From assembly GCF_029761915.1 (NCBI RefSeq), contig NZ_CP121695.1:7159501-7223500 (forward strand): a stretch of DNA of 64,000 nucleotides, written 5' to 3'. The notes beneath the pieces were generated by a model. That model was given only the letters and a program-made list of their open reading frames with translations, ran no database searches and was not told where the DNA came from. Below are positions 43,187 to 52,848 of this stretch, one piece after another; position 1 is the stretch's first letter, and the number at the start of each line of letters is the position of its first letter. Origin of the DNA: Bradyrhizobium sp. CB1650. GTDB lineage: Bacteria > Pseudomonadota > Alphaproteobacteria > Rhizobiales > Xanthobacteraceae. Made by a program: the position numbers and the translations under genes.

Positions 43187-44374
43187 ACCCTGCAGAACGT
43201 GGCCGGCCGTGGCCGACGCAGGCACGCGCCCGCCCGCCTTCGCATAGGCGGCTTCGGTCAGGCGTGCAATCGACGTCCACGTCGGCACGGAGTCGCGCAA
43301 ATCCAGCATCCTTTGACTCTTGGCGCCCCGATAGTCCTGGTTGCTGATCAAGCGCTCGAGCGAGCGGGACAATTCGACGGGATCGTCCGGAGGAACGAGC
43401 GTGCCTTCCGCCTGATCGCCGAGCCATTCCGAAAAGGTTCCGAGGTTCGACGCGACGATCGGGCGGCCCGCCGCGATCGCCAGCATCAGCACGCCCGATG
43501 CGTCGATATCCCGGTACGGAAACGCGAGGACGTCGGCGCGCGAGACCAGCGAGGTAACCTCATCTTCCGGAACGAAACGCAGGTCGAATTCGACTTGCTG
43601 TTCGAGCTGCAGATCCTTCACCATCGCGAACAGCGGCTCCATCGGCATTTCCGGCCAGCCCACGATCTTGACCACGCAATGCACCCTGACCTGTCGAGGA
43701 AGCAGCGCAAGCGCGCGAAACATGACGTCGACGCCCTTGTAGGGTTTTATCTTGCCGAACATGAGTATCTGAACGCGCCCGTCCCCCACCGAAGACTCGC
43801 CGGCCGGCCGCTCGATGTGATCCGTCAGCAATCCGTGCGCGATAACGGATATCTTCTCGTCCGGGATACCAACACGCATCAGGCGATCGCGTGCAACGGT
43901 CGTATGAACGATGAGATGGTCGAAGCAATGCAAGATCCTGAGCGCGCCAATTCGCTGTATCCGCGAGCTCGGATTGTTGTTGAACGGATTCGAGTCGTGA
44001 ACGGTCAGCACCGTTGGCGCGACCCTTCTGAACCTGGGAATGAACTGGCTGTCAATGACCGCCAGCGGCGCCCACTGGAAATGGATCACATCAGGCGGCG
44101 TCCTCTTGAAGCGCCTGATCAGCCGAGCCATTGATTCCGCGTGACTGAGGCCCTTCAGTCCCAGTTGCACGTTGCGCGGCAATTTCTTGAAAAAGCGCGA
44201 CTGCAATCCTGGATAAAAGTGGCGGTCGAGAAACCGCTCTTCATCGATCGAAGGCTTCTGCCCAAGCTGACGCCCGACGATGCTGGCGGCATGCCCGATA
44301 TCGGTCAATCCCTTCGCCAATTTGAGATCATATGGCCAGGTAAACAGCGACGGATCGATCAGAGCGATTTTCAT
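43175..44374 (-). CDS. Glycosyltransferase family 4 (GT-B fold)
   Basis: The 399-residue enzyme has an N-terminal acceptor domain (about 1-190: MKIALIDPSLFTWPYDLKLA, VIHFQWAPLAVID, LTVHDSNPFNNN). The C-terminal donor-binding domain contains VQILMFGKIKPYKGVDVMFRAL and a LAFPYRDIDASGVLMLAIAAG run. The Glu of the canonical E-x7-E is replaced by the DASGVLM context, as in some GT4 members. The nucleotide sugar is not predictable. It is probably one of the enzymes that extend the lipid-linked repeat unit. Its 3' end overlaps the convergent GT2 gene by 12 bases. Confidence 0.9.
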   Translation of the reverse strand: MKIALIDPSLFTWPYDLKLAKGLTDIGHAASIVGRQLGQKPSIDEERFLDRHFYPGLQSRFFKKLPRNVQLGLKGLSHAESMARLIRRFKRTPPDVIHFQWAPLAVIDSQFIPRFRRVAPTVLTVHDSNPFNNNPSSRIQRIGALRILHCFDHLIVHTTVARDRLMRVGIPDEKISVIAHGLLTDHIERPAGESSVGDGRVQILMFGKIKPYKGVDVMFRALALLPRQVRVHCVVKIVGWPEMPMEPLFAMVKDLQLEQQVEFDLRFVPEDEVTSLVSRADVLAFPYRDIDASGVLMLAIAAGRPIVASNLGTFSEWLGDQAEGTLVPPDDPVELSRSLERLISNQDYRGAKSQRMLDLRDSVPTWTSIARLTEAAYAKAGGRVPASATAGHVLQGLRN

Positions 44375-44481
44375 GCGATTGTCTCACCAACCATGCTTTC
44401 GGACATGAAATTACTTCTGGCTCATCAAGGCATGGATTGATAGCCTCTCGTGAAAGCCGCGAATTTCGTGAGTGACACGAG

Positions 44482-45531
44482 TTGAAGATCAGCATCGTCA
44501 TAACGGTCTACAATTACGAACGCTACGTCGGATTGGCAATCGACAGCGCATTGAATCAGACTCGTCCGGCGGATGAGATCGTTGTGGTCGACGACGGTTC
44601 GATCGACGGTTCCCGCCAGATCATCGCTGCCTACGGTGACAGAATTCGAGCCATATTTCAGGCAAATCAAGGCAACATCGCCGCATTCGAGGTTGGGTAT
44701 CGCGCAGCGACAGGCGACGTGCTGCTGTTCCTCGATGCAGACGATATCCTGATGCCGACGGCGATAGAAAACGTCGTTGCGCACTGGAAAGAGGGTGTCT
44801 CGAAAGTTCAATTCAACCTGGAAATCATCGATGGCGCCGGCACACCAGTTGGGCGCTCGTTTTGCGCGTTTCCCACATCCTACACCTCAGATGACGTACG
44901 CGCGGAGTTTGTCCGGTCGGGAACCTATATCTGGCCGGTCATGTCGGGAAACGCGTATTCCCGAGAGTTTCTTCGCCAGGTCATCCCGCTCAATCCGCCG
45001 GTCGGATACGATGGCGCCCTCAACACGATCGCGCCCCTCTATGGGGATGTTGTCACGGTGCCGGCCATCTTGGGGCAATATCGGCTTCATGGCAGAAATA
45101 TCAGCCGGAATGACGGGAAGGGTCGTGCGCAACGCTTTCCCGATTTCCCCAGGCAGATCGGGTTTCGCGTCAAAGAGTTCGACATCCTGAAGGCGCATTG
45201 CGACAGGAAGTCGGTGCACGTGCAAGCCGCGAGGCCAATCGATAACGAGATCGTCTTTATCAACTATCGCCTCGCGTCACGTAAACTGGGACTGAGCTAT
45301 GTCGGCGAGGACGCGGACACGTCCAGTTCGCTTCTGTGCCGCGGGTTATGGCTTGCCCTGGCCAGGACGACCCAATGGCGCGCCGCCGCGTCTCATATCG
45401 TCTGGTTTACTGCGCTGTTCTTGAGCCCCTCCTGGCTTTCGTACCGGCTGATCATGCTCCGATTCAACAGAGCCGAACTCCTGAGGCCGCTCCTGAGGTT
45501 CGGCAGCGTCATCCGACGCAAGCACGCCTGA
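44482..45531 (+). CDS. Glycosyltransferase family 2
   Basis: The 349-residue protein starts MKISIVITVYNYERYVGLAI and has VVVDDGSIDGSRQII and the DxD-type metal motif in VLLFLDADDILMP. These are the GT2 nucleotide-sugar and metal sites. The second half contains WPVMSGNAYSREFL and a GQYRLHGRNIS block, which recur in the GT2 protein at 59795. A hydrophobic C-terminal stretch (ASHIVWFTALFLSPSWLSY) may anchor it to the membrane. Translation begins at a TTG. Donor and acceptor are unknown. Confidence 0.9.
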   Translation: MKISIVITVYNYERYVGLAIDSALNQTRPADEIVVVDDGSIDGSRQIIAAYGDRIRAIFQANQGNIAAFEVGYRAATGDVLLFLDADDILMPTAIENVVAHWKEGVSKVQFNLEIIDGAGTPVGRSFCAFPTSYTSDDVRAEFVRSGTYIWPVMSGNAYSREFLRQVIPLNPPVGYDGALNTIAPLYGDVVTVPAILGQYRLHGRNISRNDGKGRAQRFPDFPRQIGFRVKEFDILKAHCDRKSVHVQAARPIDNEIVFINYRLASRKLGLSYVGEDADTSSSLLCRGLWLALARTTQWRAAASHIVWFTALFLSPSWLSYRLIMLRFNRAELLRPLLRFGSVIRRKHA

Positions 45532-45588
45532 GTGCAGCGTGAGATAACCCGCCTTGTGAGATCCTCGTCGCACGCCTCCAGGCGTCGA

Positions 45589-46407
45589 TCACACGCCTTC
45601 GATCGTGCGAATTGTCTCAGGTATCGATCCCTGAACACTGGCTACACCGGCAAGGCGGGCGCGAATCCGCCTGTCGGACCGGCCAAGACGGATATTTTCC
45701 GACAAGCGCAGAACATATTCCTTTGATTTCCAGGCAAACCATGCCGCTCTGTCGATCGCGGTAGGCTCGCGAACCGACTCCGCCGCCTTTGCGATCGACG
45801 AAGCCAACGTCAGCTCAAGGCACGGAAAAGGAAACAAGGCATAATTGTAGAGGCCATTTGCCCAGAAACGGTCCATCTCCCAGTCGACCGGCCGATGGAT
45901 CGTCGTCACGCTGTCGATGAATCGACCCGCGGCGCGGCTGGAGATCAGATAGGCCTGCGTTCCCATTGGCGCGCGCTCAAACCGCACCAACTCCCGCTGA
46001 TCCAACCAAGCCACGTGCCTGCATGGCGCCATGTGTCGCCCATACAGCCGGAGATAGCCGATGTCGGCAGCCTTGCAGATATCCGGAAGCGATCGAAAGC
46101 TGAAGCCGGCATCGAGCACGACGTCGTCTTCCACCACGAGTGTCCATGATGCGTCGGACTCTGATGCCGCCAATTTCGCCATGACGCTCATATGGCTGGC
46201 AGCGCAGCCGATCTCGGCTCGCGAAAGGCCCCTGCCCCAAAAGCGGACGGCCAGTGCTTCATCATATTGTGGGAGCCCGTCGGCCGGCACACGCAAGGCG
46301 TCAAAGAACGTCCACGGTATATCAAGCGAATCCAGATTCGCGGCTGCACGCTCGCGGCGCGGGGAATCGGCCAGGCTAATCGCCACAATTCTAAGATTGC
46401 TGCCCAT
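45589..46407 (-). CDS. Glycosyltransferase family 25
   Basis: The 272-residue protein has the GT25 pattern of LPS and oligosaccharide glycosyltransferases: LRIVAISLADSPRRERAAANL at the start, the GLSRAEIGCAASHMSVMAKL block, then WTLVVEDDVVLD with the acidic metal motif. GTQAYLISSRAAGRFID follows with the conserved turn. It probably adds a residue (often galactose in the family) to the surface glycan. It is convergent with the preceding GT2 gene, with 57 bases between them, and divergent from the anchored GH16 gene. Confidence 0.9.
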   Translation of the reverse strand: MGSNLRIVAISLADSPRRERAAANLDSLDIPWTFFDALRVPADGLPQYDEALAVRFWGRGLSRAEIGCAASHMSVMAKLAASESDASWTLVVEDDVVLDAGFSFRSLPDICKAADIGYLRLYGRHMAPCRHVAWLDQRELVRFERAPMGTQAYLISSRAAGRFIDSVTTIHRPVDWEMDRFWANGLYNYALFPFPCLELTLASSIAKAAESVREPTAIDRAAWFAWKSKEYVLRLSENIRLGRSDRRIRARLAGVASVQGSIPETIRTIEGV

Positions 46408-46674
46408 CGATCAATCGGTCCGGCGCTGTTGAGTTGGAACCATCTTGCACATGATCTCGAAACAATTAGCGCGAACTTGTCTCTGCTGACAAGGATGAGG
46501 CGCTGCCATGGTGGTGGCCATGTTTCATGTTCCTATTTCGCAAAGTATGGCGGACATCTGCGGCTGCCCGCTGCAGCAGCCCGCATGAGGCCGCCTCATA
46601 GCGAACCAAACGTTGCACCGTCGCGACGGGCTCGAGCCCAGGAGTCGAGACGATCTCAAGCCAAGCGAGACGTG

Positions 46675-48342
46675 ATGCCATCAAAGCGCCGAACATACGG
46701 CACCATTGCAGCAGTGTTCGTCGCATCGTTGGTTGTCGGTGGAACAGCGCTTTATCTTGGCCTGAGCAACGATGGCCTGCGCCAGCGCCTATCCATCTCT
46801 CTCTTCAAGCGAAGCAGCCAGGTCGTCGGTGATGCCGTCGTGGGCCGGAACGGTAGCGGTTTCTATTCGGGCTATACGCTTTCCTGGGGTGATGAGTTTG
46901 ATACTCTCGATATCGTTGGTCCGGCAAACCCCCGCGGCAAGTTCTTCCCGACTGGCGCCTACCACCCCGGCATCCGCGGCAATACCACTGCGCTCGGGAC
47001 AGCCTTTGATGCCGACCCGCTGACGACGGGCTACAAGGACGCCAATCGCGGCGTTGCCGTCGGCTTCGACAACATGTCGGTTTCCAACTCAGTGCTGCGG
47101 CTTGGAGCACGCAAGGCAACAGCGCGCGAGCAGAGATTCCTCACGCCGACCGACCGGTCCATCAACGGAGGCGTCCGCCCGCAGCTCTCGGCGATGATCC
47201 ATACGGCCGGGGCATTTGCGTTCTACCCGACCACCAACGCGGTCATCGTCGAGATGCGTGCCCGGTTCAGCTCCCGGCTTACAAATCCGCCCGGCTTTCA
47301 TCCGGCATTGTGGACCTATTCCGTCACACCCGTACTCAATCCGACCGGCAACGAGTGGGATCTGGAGTGTAACTCTCAAGGGATGCACTTCAGCAATATC
47401 GTCCACACATCCGGGACCATCTCGACCGACAACAGCGCCGGACCGTTCGACTACATGGACGACACGTTCCACGTCTTCAGCCTTGTCTTTCGAAACGGCG
47501 GAAACACCCAGTTTTACGTCGACGGCGCCCTGCGATCCCAGTTTGTCGGCGTGGACTCCAATACCAAGAACATGCCCTCATTCGTGCTGCTGACGGCCCA
47601 CATATTCGGTAATGTATTCGCGGGCGAGGCGTATGATGCCGCAGCCTGGGCCGGCTCGGCGACCGGGGCCTATGTCGATGTCGACTGGATGCGCGCCTGG
47701 CGGACCACAGGCGTCATGCATTGGAAGCCGCTGGTTCCGGTCGCAGACCTCAATGTCGATTATGACGGCAGCGGCAAGGTCGTGCTGCCCAGCGCCAAGG
47801 CTCTCTGGGGTGATGCGAGGGTTACCGAATTCGTGCAGGTCATACCCTACGACAGCTCCGAACCGGGCATGGCGGAGCAGACGACGTTTACGCAATTCCC
47901 GGCAGGTATTTCGTACGACGCCGCGTCGCGCACGATCAGGGCGGACTTCACGGCCGGCACGGGCAACGCCGGGCGGTCTCACGTCGTCGTCTATGGTTAC
48001 AAGCCCGACGGCTCGACGATGGAGCCTTTGCGATTTTCCATCAATCGCGGCCCACGAATCACGACCGGCCCCCTCTCGGCCGCCGCGGGCGACAGCTATC
48101 GCCACGATGTCTATGGCGAGTGCGACGTCGGCGTCATGACGCCGAAGATCCTGTCCGTCAAAGGACTGCCGCAGGGTCTCTCCTTCGACCCGTCCGCCGG
48201 ACTTATCACCGGCAAACCGACGGCAACAGCGGTCAGCAAACTGACAATCTCCTGTACAAACAACGCGGGCCAGACAACGACGAGGACGACCGCATTGACC
48301 GTCGACGCGCCCGATCGGGCGAGCCGCCCATACGGAAGATGA
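46675..48342 (+). CDS. Membrane-anchored GH16-like glycanase with Ig-like tail
   Basis: The 555-residue protein has an N-terminal membrane anchor (TIAAVFVASLVVGGTALYLGL, about 10-30), so it should be held in the inner membrane and face the periplasm. A concanavalin-like GH16 domain (about 65-350) starts YTLSWGDEFDTLD. The active-site strand reads NEWDLEC, with Glu227, Asp229 and Glu231: the shorter ExDxE form rather than ExDxxE. A putative Ig (He_PIG) module near the C-terminus has GLPQGLSFDPSAGLITGKP. The start is the ATG at 46675. A frame open to 46192 is ignored because it overlaps the divergent GT25 gene. Likely role: cleavage or transfer of the polysaccharide during export. Confidence 0.85.
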   Translation: MPSKRRTYGTIAAVFVASLVVGGTALYLGLSNDGLRQRLSISLFKRSSQVVGDAVVGRNGSGFYSGYTLSWGDEFDTLDIVGPANPRGKFFPTGAYHPGIRGNTTALGTAFDADPLTTGYKDANRGVAVGFDNMSVSNSVLRLGARKATAREQRFLTPTDRSINGGVRPQLSAMIHTAGAFAFYPTTNAVIVEMRARFSSRLTNPPGFHPALWTYSVTPVLNPTGNEWDLECNSQGMHFSNIVHTSGTISTDNSAGPFDYMDDTFHVFSLVFRNGGNTQFYVDGALRSQFVGVDSNTKNMPSFVLLTAHIFGNVFAGEAYDAAAWAGSATGAYVDVDWMRAWRTTGVMHWKPLVPVADLNVDYDGSGKVVLPSAKALWGDARVTEFVQVIPYDSSEPGMAEQTTFTQFPAGISYDAASRTIRADFTAGTGNAGRSHVVVYGYKPDGSTMEPLRFSINRGPRITTGPLSAAAGDSYRHDVYGECDVGVMTPKILSVKGLPQGLSFDPSAGLITGKPTATAVSKLTISCTNNAGQTTTRTTALTVDAPDRASRPYGR

Positions 48343-48352
48343 TGCGCGACCG

Positions 48353-49420
48353 TCATGCGTGATCCGCTGCGTGATCGGTCGGCGTTGGACTGGCCTTGCA
48401 GATATCCAGAAAGGTTGCGATGGCCTCGTCCACACTCGTGCTCAATGGCCGGCTCAACTTTTCAAAGGGCTTGCTCCAGGCATCGACGAACGTGCTGATC
48501 TTTCCATAGTTGTTGTCAAGGACCGAGTGCGGGACATTCAACAGCACGCAAAAGATGTGCGTGTGAAGCCGGTCGGTGATCACATAGGCCGACGATCCGA
48601 CTTGATCCATTCCACGGGCGACACGGTTCGACGCCAAAAGGTGAAACCACCGAATGCGCGCGTCGAGCTCGGACGGCATCCTCCCTTTGAACACGAGAAG
48701 GGATGTCTCAAGCAGCGCCTTGAGAAACAACCACTTTCCCAAGCCTCGCTGTTCCGTCAGCCAGTCCTCGACGACGGCAAAGCTCGGAAGCGGACGAGAC
48801 CGCGTCCGCTCCACCTTCTCGTGATCAGTTCGAAGCAGCAGCAGCAATTTCCTCGTTATTTCCGCTCGCGAGTTCTGCGAGCCCAGGCAGAACGCCATGT
48901 CCGGACAGAGGTCGACGCGCGCCGAGAATTCCTTTCTCGCGACGTTCAAGCTTTGCGCGTCTCGGACCAGAATCAGGAATCTTTTGTGGGAGTTGATGAT
49001 GTCCGCGGCACGTTTGAGGCTTGCCTTCGAGGAGAAGTGTATGGTCTGCGGCAACTGGATGATCTGGCGGTCCGGAAACTCCGACAGAAGCCTCAGACGA
49101 AACTCCTGATGACTTGGCCACAAGTCACCGAAATTGCCTCCGCCATGGATGAGGATCGGTCCGACGGGAACGGCTCTTTCAAAATCCTCCTTTTCCCAAG
49201 TGTCATAGGTGCACACGTAGGACGGCGCTCTGCCTAGCTTCTTCTGCAGATAGGTCTCTTCACCCAGCCATATGGCACTGTCTCCCACATTTGGATGGTT
49301 GGGGAAGTCAACCAGCGCAAAGTTTTCGACGTCTTCCAGATGGGGCCCGATGACCCTGTCGATCTCACTCTGCAACTCCGTGATGAGAGTACGAGAATCC
49401 TTCATAGGATTTACGGCCAT
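48353..49420 (-). CDS. Polysaccharide pyruvyltransferase family protein (ExoV-like)
   Basis: The 355-residue protein shows the family landmarks FPNHPNVGDSAIWLGEETYL, then ILIHGGGNFGDLWPSHQEF, LVRDAQS and, near the end, YVITDRLHTHIFCVLLNVPH with the catalytic His/Arg, followed by DNNYGKISTF. Such enzymes place pyruvate ketals on EPS sugars, using phosphoenolpyruvate, and give the polymer negative charge. The start is the ATG at 49420 (another at 49405). It converges on the anchored GH16 gene, with 10 bases between the stops. Confidence 0.9.
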   Translation of the reverse strand: MAVNPMKDSRTLITELQSEIDRVIGPHLEDVENFALVDFPNHPNVGDSAIWLGEETYLQKKLGRAPSYVCTYDTWEKEDFERAVPVGPILIHGGGNFGDLWPSHQEFRLRLLSEFPDRQIIQLPQTIHFSSKASLKRAADIINSHKRFLILVRDAQSLNVARKEFSARVDLCPDMAFCLGSQNSRAEITRKLLLLLRTDHEKVERTRSRPLPSFAVVEDWLTEQRGLGKWLFLKALLETSLLVFKGRMPSELDARIRWFHLLASNRVARGMDQVGSSAYVITDRLHTHIFCVLLNVPHSVLDNNYGKISTFVDAWSKPFEKLSRPLSTSVDEAIATFLDICKASPTPTDHAADHA

Positions 49421-49923
49421 CGTCCTGAACTCTTCGGTACCGCCGGTCGCATCACAGCATTGAACGGCGTCTGATGCATCGCCACAAATTCGCATTCGTC
49501 AAATCCACTTCCGCCGTTGCGGCCTACTGTGACGGGGTGAACGACGCATCTGCGCGCCGCCGACGAGAGCAACGGAGAGTTTGCGCTGCCATGCTTCCCG
49601 CGCCAGACCTCAGATTCGATCATTCGCGCTCGGCCCGGCTTCCGACTCAATCACGCTCTCGTGTCCCCTCGGTGTCGTCCTCTCGCCGGCGCGGATGCTG
49701 ATCAGGTTCCGGAGCACGGACTAGATCGGTTCAGCAGCCAAAAGGCAAGAGTCGGCAACGCCGGCGATTACCGACAACAGCGCACATATTCATGACAAAA
49801 ATCGACTCTATTGAAGTCTTAAGACAGGCAAATGTGTTCATCGCAACGAACCTATCGGGGAATGCCGCTTCTTGCAGCAAAGCCGCACCCCGGACGCATC
49901 AGCGAACTCGGAGTCAACCGCAC
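49421..49923. other. Intergenic stretch with no supported gene
   Basis: Two frames (49474-49701 and the 5' extension of the methyltransferase frame from 49792) have basic, low-complexity products without a family or ribosome site. The divergent pyruvyltransferase and methyltransferase promoters must lie here, but none is clear. Confidence 0.5.
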
Positions 49924-50724
49924 ATGATTGGTTTGTTGAAGGACTACGTGAAGGCACGCCTGCTCGATAACAACTTTCTGATATCCGGCGCCTCAAAGGA
50001 AGAGGAACTCAGGGAGTTCCTTCAGGATCTCTTCCCTGTGGTGACGGACAAGAAATTGATTCGACTGGGTGGCTCGGCTGATGGTGGCTATCTAGTTCCG
50101 GACGACCTGGATGGATGCGTCGGTTGCTTTTCGCCGGGCGTCTATAACGTCTCTGATTTCGAGCTCGGCCTCGCCGAACGCGGCATACCGTGTTTCCTGG
50201 CTGACTTCTCGGTAGAGGCACCCGCGATCCAGAATGAGCTGCTGGATTTCGAAAAGAAATTCCTCGGGAACGAAAACAACTCCAAGTTCATGACTTTGGA
50301 GAACTGGATGTCGAGGAAGGGCCCTCAGACCGGCGACCTCATCCTCCAGATGGACATTGAAGGCGGCGAGTACGAGGTTCTGATTGAAACGAGCGCGGAG
50401 TACCTGAAGCGCTTCAGGATGATGATCATCGAGTTCCATTCCTTGGACAGAATTCTCAACCCCATCGGTCTCAAGCTCATCGGAGCCGTTTTCAAGAAGA
50501 TTACCAAGCACTTCGACGTCGTGCACATCCACCCAAACAACTATTTCGAGCCCATCGAATATAAAGACTTCAAAGTCCCGCCGATCATGGAATTCTCGTT
50601 CTTGCGCAAGGATCGTGTTTCTCGTCGGACCCCGGCGAGACGGTTTCCTCACGACCTCGACCGGAGAAATGTCGCGAACAGGAGTGACGTCGTGCTCCCG
50701 AACTGCTGGTTCGCTCCGGAGTGA
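49924..50724 (+). CDS. FkbM family methyltransferase-like protein
   Basis: The 266-residue protein contains the FkbM/Methyltransf_21 core: LIRLGGSADGGYLVPDDL, SPGVYNVSDFELGLAERG and then QMDIEGGEYEVLIETS, where the acidic DIEGGE run is diagnostic. RMMIIEFHSLD follows. The usual SAM-binding Gly-rich loop is poorly matched at the start, so the methyl-donor site is divergent. FkbM-type enzymes O-methylate sugars in polysaccharides or glycolipids, which fits the locus. The start is the ATG at 49924. The C-terminal 30 residues are basic and Arg-rich and may not be structured. It is convergent with fcl. Confidence 0.78.
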   Translation: MIGLLKDYVKARLLDNNFLISGASKEEELREFLQDLFPVVTDKKLIRLGGSADGGYLVPDDLDGCVGCFSPGVYNVSDFELGLAERGIPCFLADFSVEAPAIQNELLDFEKKFLGNENNSKFMTLENWMSRKGPQTGDLILQMDIEGGEYEVLIETSAEYLKRFRMMIIEFHSLDRILNPIGLKLIGAVFKKITKHFDVVHIHPNNYFEPIEYKDFKVPPIMEFSFLRKDRVSRRTPARRFPHDLDRRNVANRSDVVLPNCWFAPE

Positions 50725-50819
50725 TCGGCCCCGTGGCCGCACCCGTGAATTCGCGCCAGTAGCGGACAACAGGCGCGTGCTTGCGCGGCGTTTGGCCCGC
50801 GATGACGCGGTAGCGCTTG

Positions 50820-51776
50820 CTACTCCGCAGCCTGCCGATTTTCGCTGAGATATGCCTGATAGGCCAGCTTGAGGCCATCCTCGAGCGAGGTCTTGGCGCG
50901 CCAGCCCAGTTTCGCCAGCCGGCTGACGTCGAGCAATTTGCGCGGAGTGCCGTCGGGGCGCGAGGTGTCAAAGCTGATCTCGCCGGAATAGCCGACGGTT
51001 GCCGCGATCACGCGGGCGAATTCGGCGATCGTGATGTCCTCGCCGGTGCCGATATTGACAAGCTCGCCGCTCGAATAGGCCTTCATCAGGTGGATGCAGG
51101 CTTCCGCCAGGTCGTCAACAAACAGGAATTCGCGCCGCGCGGTGCCGGTGCCCCACACCACGACGTTCTTCGCTCCCGACATCTTGGCCTCGTGGAAGCG
51201 GCGCATCAACGCCGCAACGACGTGGCTGTATTCGGGATGATAATTGTCGCCACGACCGTAAAGGTTGGTCGGCATCACGCTGATGAAATTTGAGCCGTAC
51301 TGGCTGCGATAGGCCTCGGCCATCTTGATGCCGGCAATCTTGGCGATCGCGTAGGGCTCGTTGGTCGGCTCCAGCGGGCCGGTGAGCATCGACTCCTCCC
51401 GCAGCGGCTGGGCTGCAAGCTTGGGATAGATGCATGAGGAGCCGAAGAACATCAGCTTCTCGCATCGATTGACGTGCGCGGCGTGAATGACGTTGGTCGC
51501 GATCGCCAGATTGTCGTAGAGAAACTCGGCGCGCAGCGAGTCGTTGGCGACGATGCCGCCGACCTTGCCGGCGGCAAGGAACACTGCCTGCGGACGCTTT
51601 GCAGCGAACCACTTGTCGACGGCCGCCTGGTTACGCAGGTCGACTTCGCTCCGGGACACCGTCAGCAGCTCGACATTTTCCGCCGCGAGCCGGCGCACCA
51701 GCGCGGAGCCAACCATGCCGCGATGGCCGGCGACGAAGACGGTCTTGCCGGTCAGCTCAAACCGAGTGCTTGCCAT
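50820..51776 (-). CDS. fcl: GDP-L-fucose synthase
   Basis: The 318-residue enzyme epimerises and reduces GDP-4-keto-6-deoxymannose to GDP-L-fucose. Visible are the nucleotide fold [18 protein letters not shown], the GSSCIYP segment with the catalytic Ser, [11 protein letters not shown], the YxxxK pair, and [19 protein letters not shown], the substrate-binding run. The C-terminal block [15 protein letters not shown] is characteristic. It overlaps gmd by 20 bases, so the two steps are co-translated. This shows that fucose (or a derivative) is a component of the polymer. Confidence 0.96.
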   Translation of the reverse strand: MASTRFELTGKTVFVAGHRGMVGSALVRRLAAENVELLTVSRSEVDLRNQAAVDKWFAAKRPQAVFLAAGKVGGIVANDSLRAEFLYDNLAIATNVIHAAHVNRCEKLMFFGSSCIYPKLAAQPLREESMLTGPLEPTNEPYAIAKIAGIKMAEAYRSQYGSNFISVMPTNLYGRGDNYHPEYSHVVAALMRRFHEAKMSGAKNVVVWGTGTARREFLFVDDLAEACIHLMKAYSSGELVNIGTGEDITIAEFARVIAATVGYSGEISFDTSRPDGTPRKLLDVSRLAKLGWRAKTSLEDGLKLAYQAYLSENRQAAE

Positions 51777-52848
51777 TGGTAACCTCACGCCTGGCCTCGA
51801 GGAGATCGCTCGCTACCATTTCCTTGACCAGTTGTGCGAACGGGGTCTTGGATTTCCAACCGAGCTTTTCGCGCACCTTGCTGGGATCGCCGATCAGGAG
51901 ATCGACCTCGGTGGGACGGAAATAGGTCGGGTCGATCCGCACGACGATCCTGCCCGACTTCTTGTCGACGCCGATTTCATCGACGCCCCTGCCACGCCAT
52001 TCGACGCTGCGTCCGACTTCGGCAAAGGCGAGCTCCACGAAATCGCGCACCGAGCGGGTCTCTCCGGTTGCCAGCACGAAATCGTCGGGCCCATCGGCCT
52101 GCAGGATCATGTGCATGCCTTCGACATAATCCCTGGCATGGCCCCAGTCCCGCTTGGCATCGAGATTGCCGAGATAGAGCGATTCTTCGAGACCCGTCTC
52201 GATGCGGGCGACGCCACGCGTGATCTTGCGGGTGACGAAGGTTTCGCCGCGGATCGGGCTCTCGTGGTTGAACAGGATGCCGTTGCAGGCATACATGCCG
52301 TAGGCCTCACGGTAGTTCACCGTAATCCAGTAACCGTACAGTTTTGCGACACCATAGGGCGAGCGCGGATAGAATGGCGTCGTTTCCTTCTGCGGCACTT
52401 CCTGCACGAGGCCATAGAGCTCGGACGTGGACGCCTGATAGAACCGCGTCTCCTTCTCCATGCCGAGAATGCGGATTGCTTCCAATAGCCGCAGCGTTCC
52501 GATCGCATCCGCGTTCGCGGTGTATTCCGGGCTCTCGAAACTGACCGCGACATGGCTCTGTGCAGCCAGATTGTAGATCTCGGTCGGCCGGATCTGCTGC
52601 ATCAGGCGGATCAGGTTGGTTGAATCCGTCATGTCGCCGTAGTGCATCAGGAACGGCACGTTGCCGGCATGTGGATCCTGATAGAGATGATCGACGCGGG
52701 CGGTGTTGAACGAGGACGACCGCCGCTTGATGCCGTGCACGGTGTAGCCCAGGCCGAGCAGATGCTCGGCGAGATAGGCACCGTCCTGACCGGTGACGCC
52801 CGTGATCAGCGCCACGCGCCGCTTCGATCTTTCATTCATCTTACTCAC
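51757..52848 (-). CDS. gmd: GDP-mannose 4,6-dehydratase
   Basis: The 363-residue enzyme makes GDP-4-keto-6-deoxy-D-mannose. The Rossmann motif is [19 protein letters not shown]. The catalytic triad region is seen as [17 protein letters not shown] and [16 protein letters not shown] with YxxxK, and the substrate loop as [16 protein letters not shown]. Length and text are standard for bacterial Gmd. It overlaps the flippase gene by 4 bases (ATGA) and fcl by 20 bases, making a coupled fucose operon. Confidence 0.97.
   Translation of the reverse strand: MSKMNERSKRRVALITGVTGQDGAYLAEHLLGLGYTVHGIKRRSSSFNTARVDHLYQDPHAGNVPFLMHYGDMTDSTNLIRLMQQIRPTEIYNLAAQSHVAVSFESPEYTANADAIGTLRLLEAIRILGMEKETRFYQASTSELYGLVQEVPQKETTPFYPRSPYGVAKLYGYWITVNYREAYGMYACNGILFNHESPIRGETFVTRKITRGVARIETGLEESLYLGNLDAKRDWGHARDYVEGMHMILQADGPDDFVLATGETRSVRDFVELAFAEVGRSVEWRGRGVDEIGVDKKSGRIVVRIDPTYFRPTEVDLLIGDPSKVREKLGWKSKTPFAQLVKEMVASDLLEARREVTNGKHSV

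Noticed and set aside
45572..45585. Possible terminator between the convergent GT2 and GT25 genes
   Set aside because: Only a short ACGCCT/AGGCGT stem with almost no loop and no T-run, too weak to call.
46192..46674. Longer start for the anchored GH16 protein
   Set aside because: The extra 161 residues lie over the divergent GT25 gene and its promoter and show no domain; the ATG at 46675 gives a normal membrane anchor.
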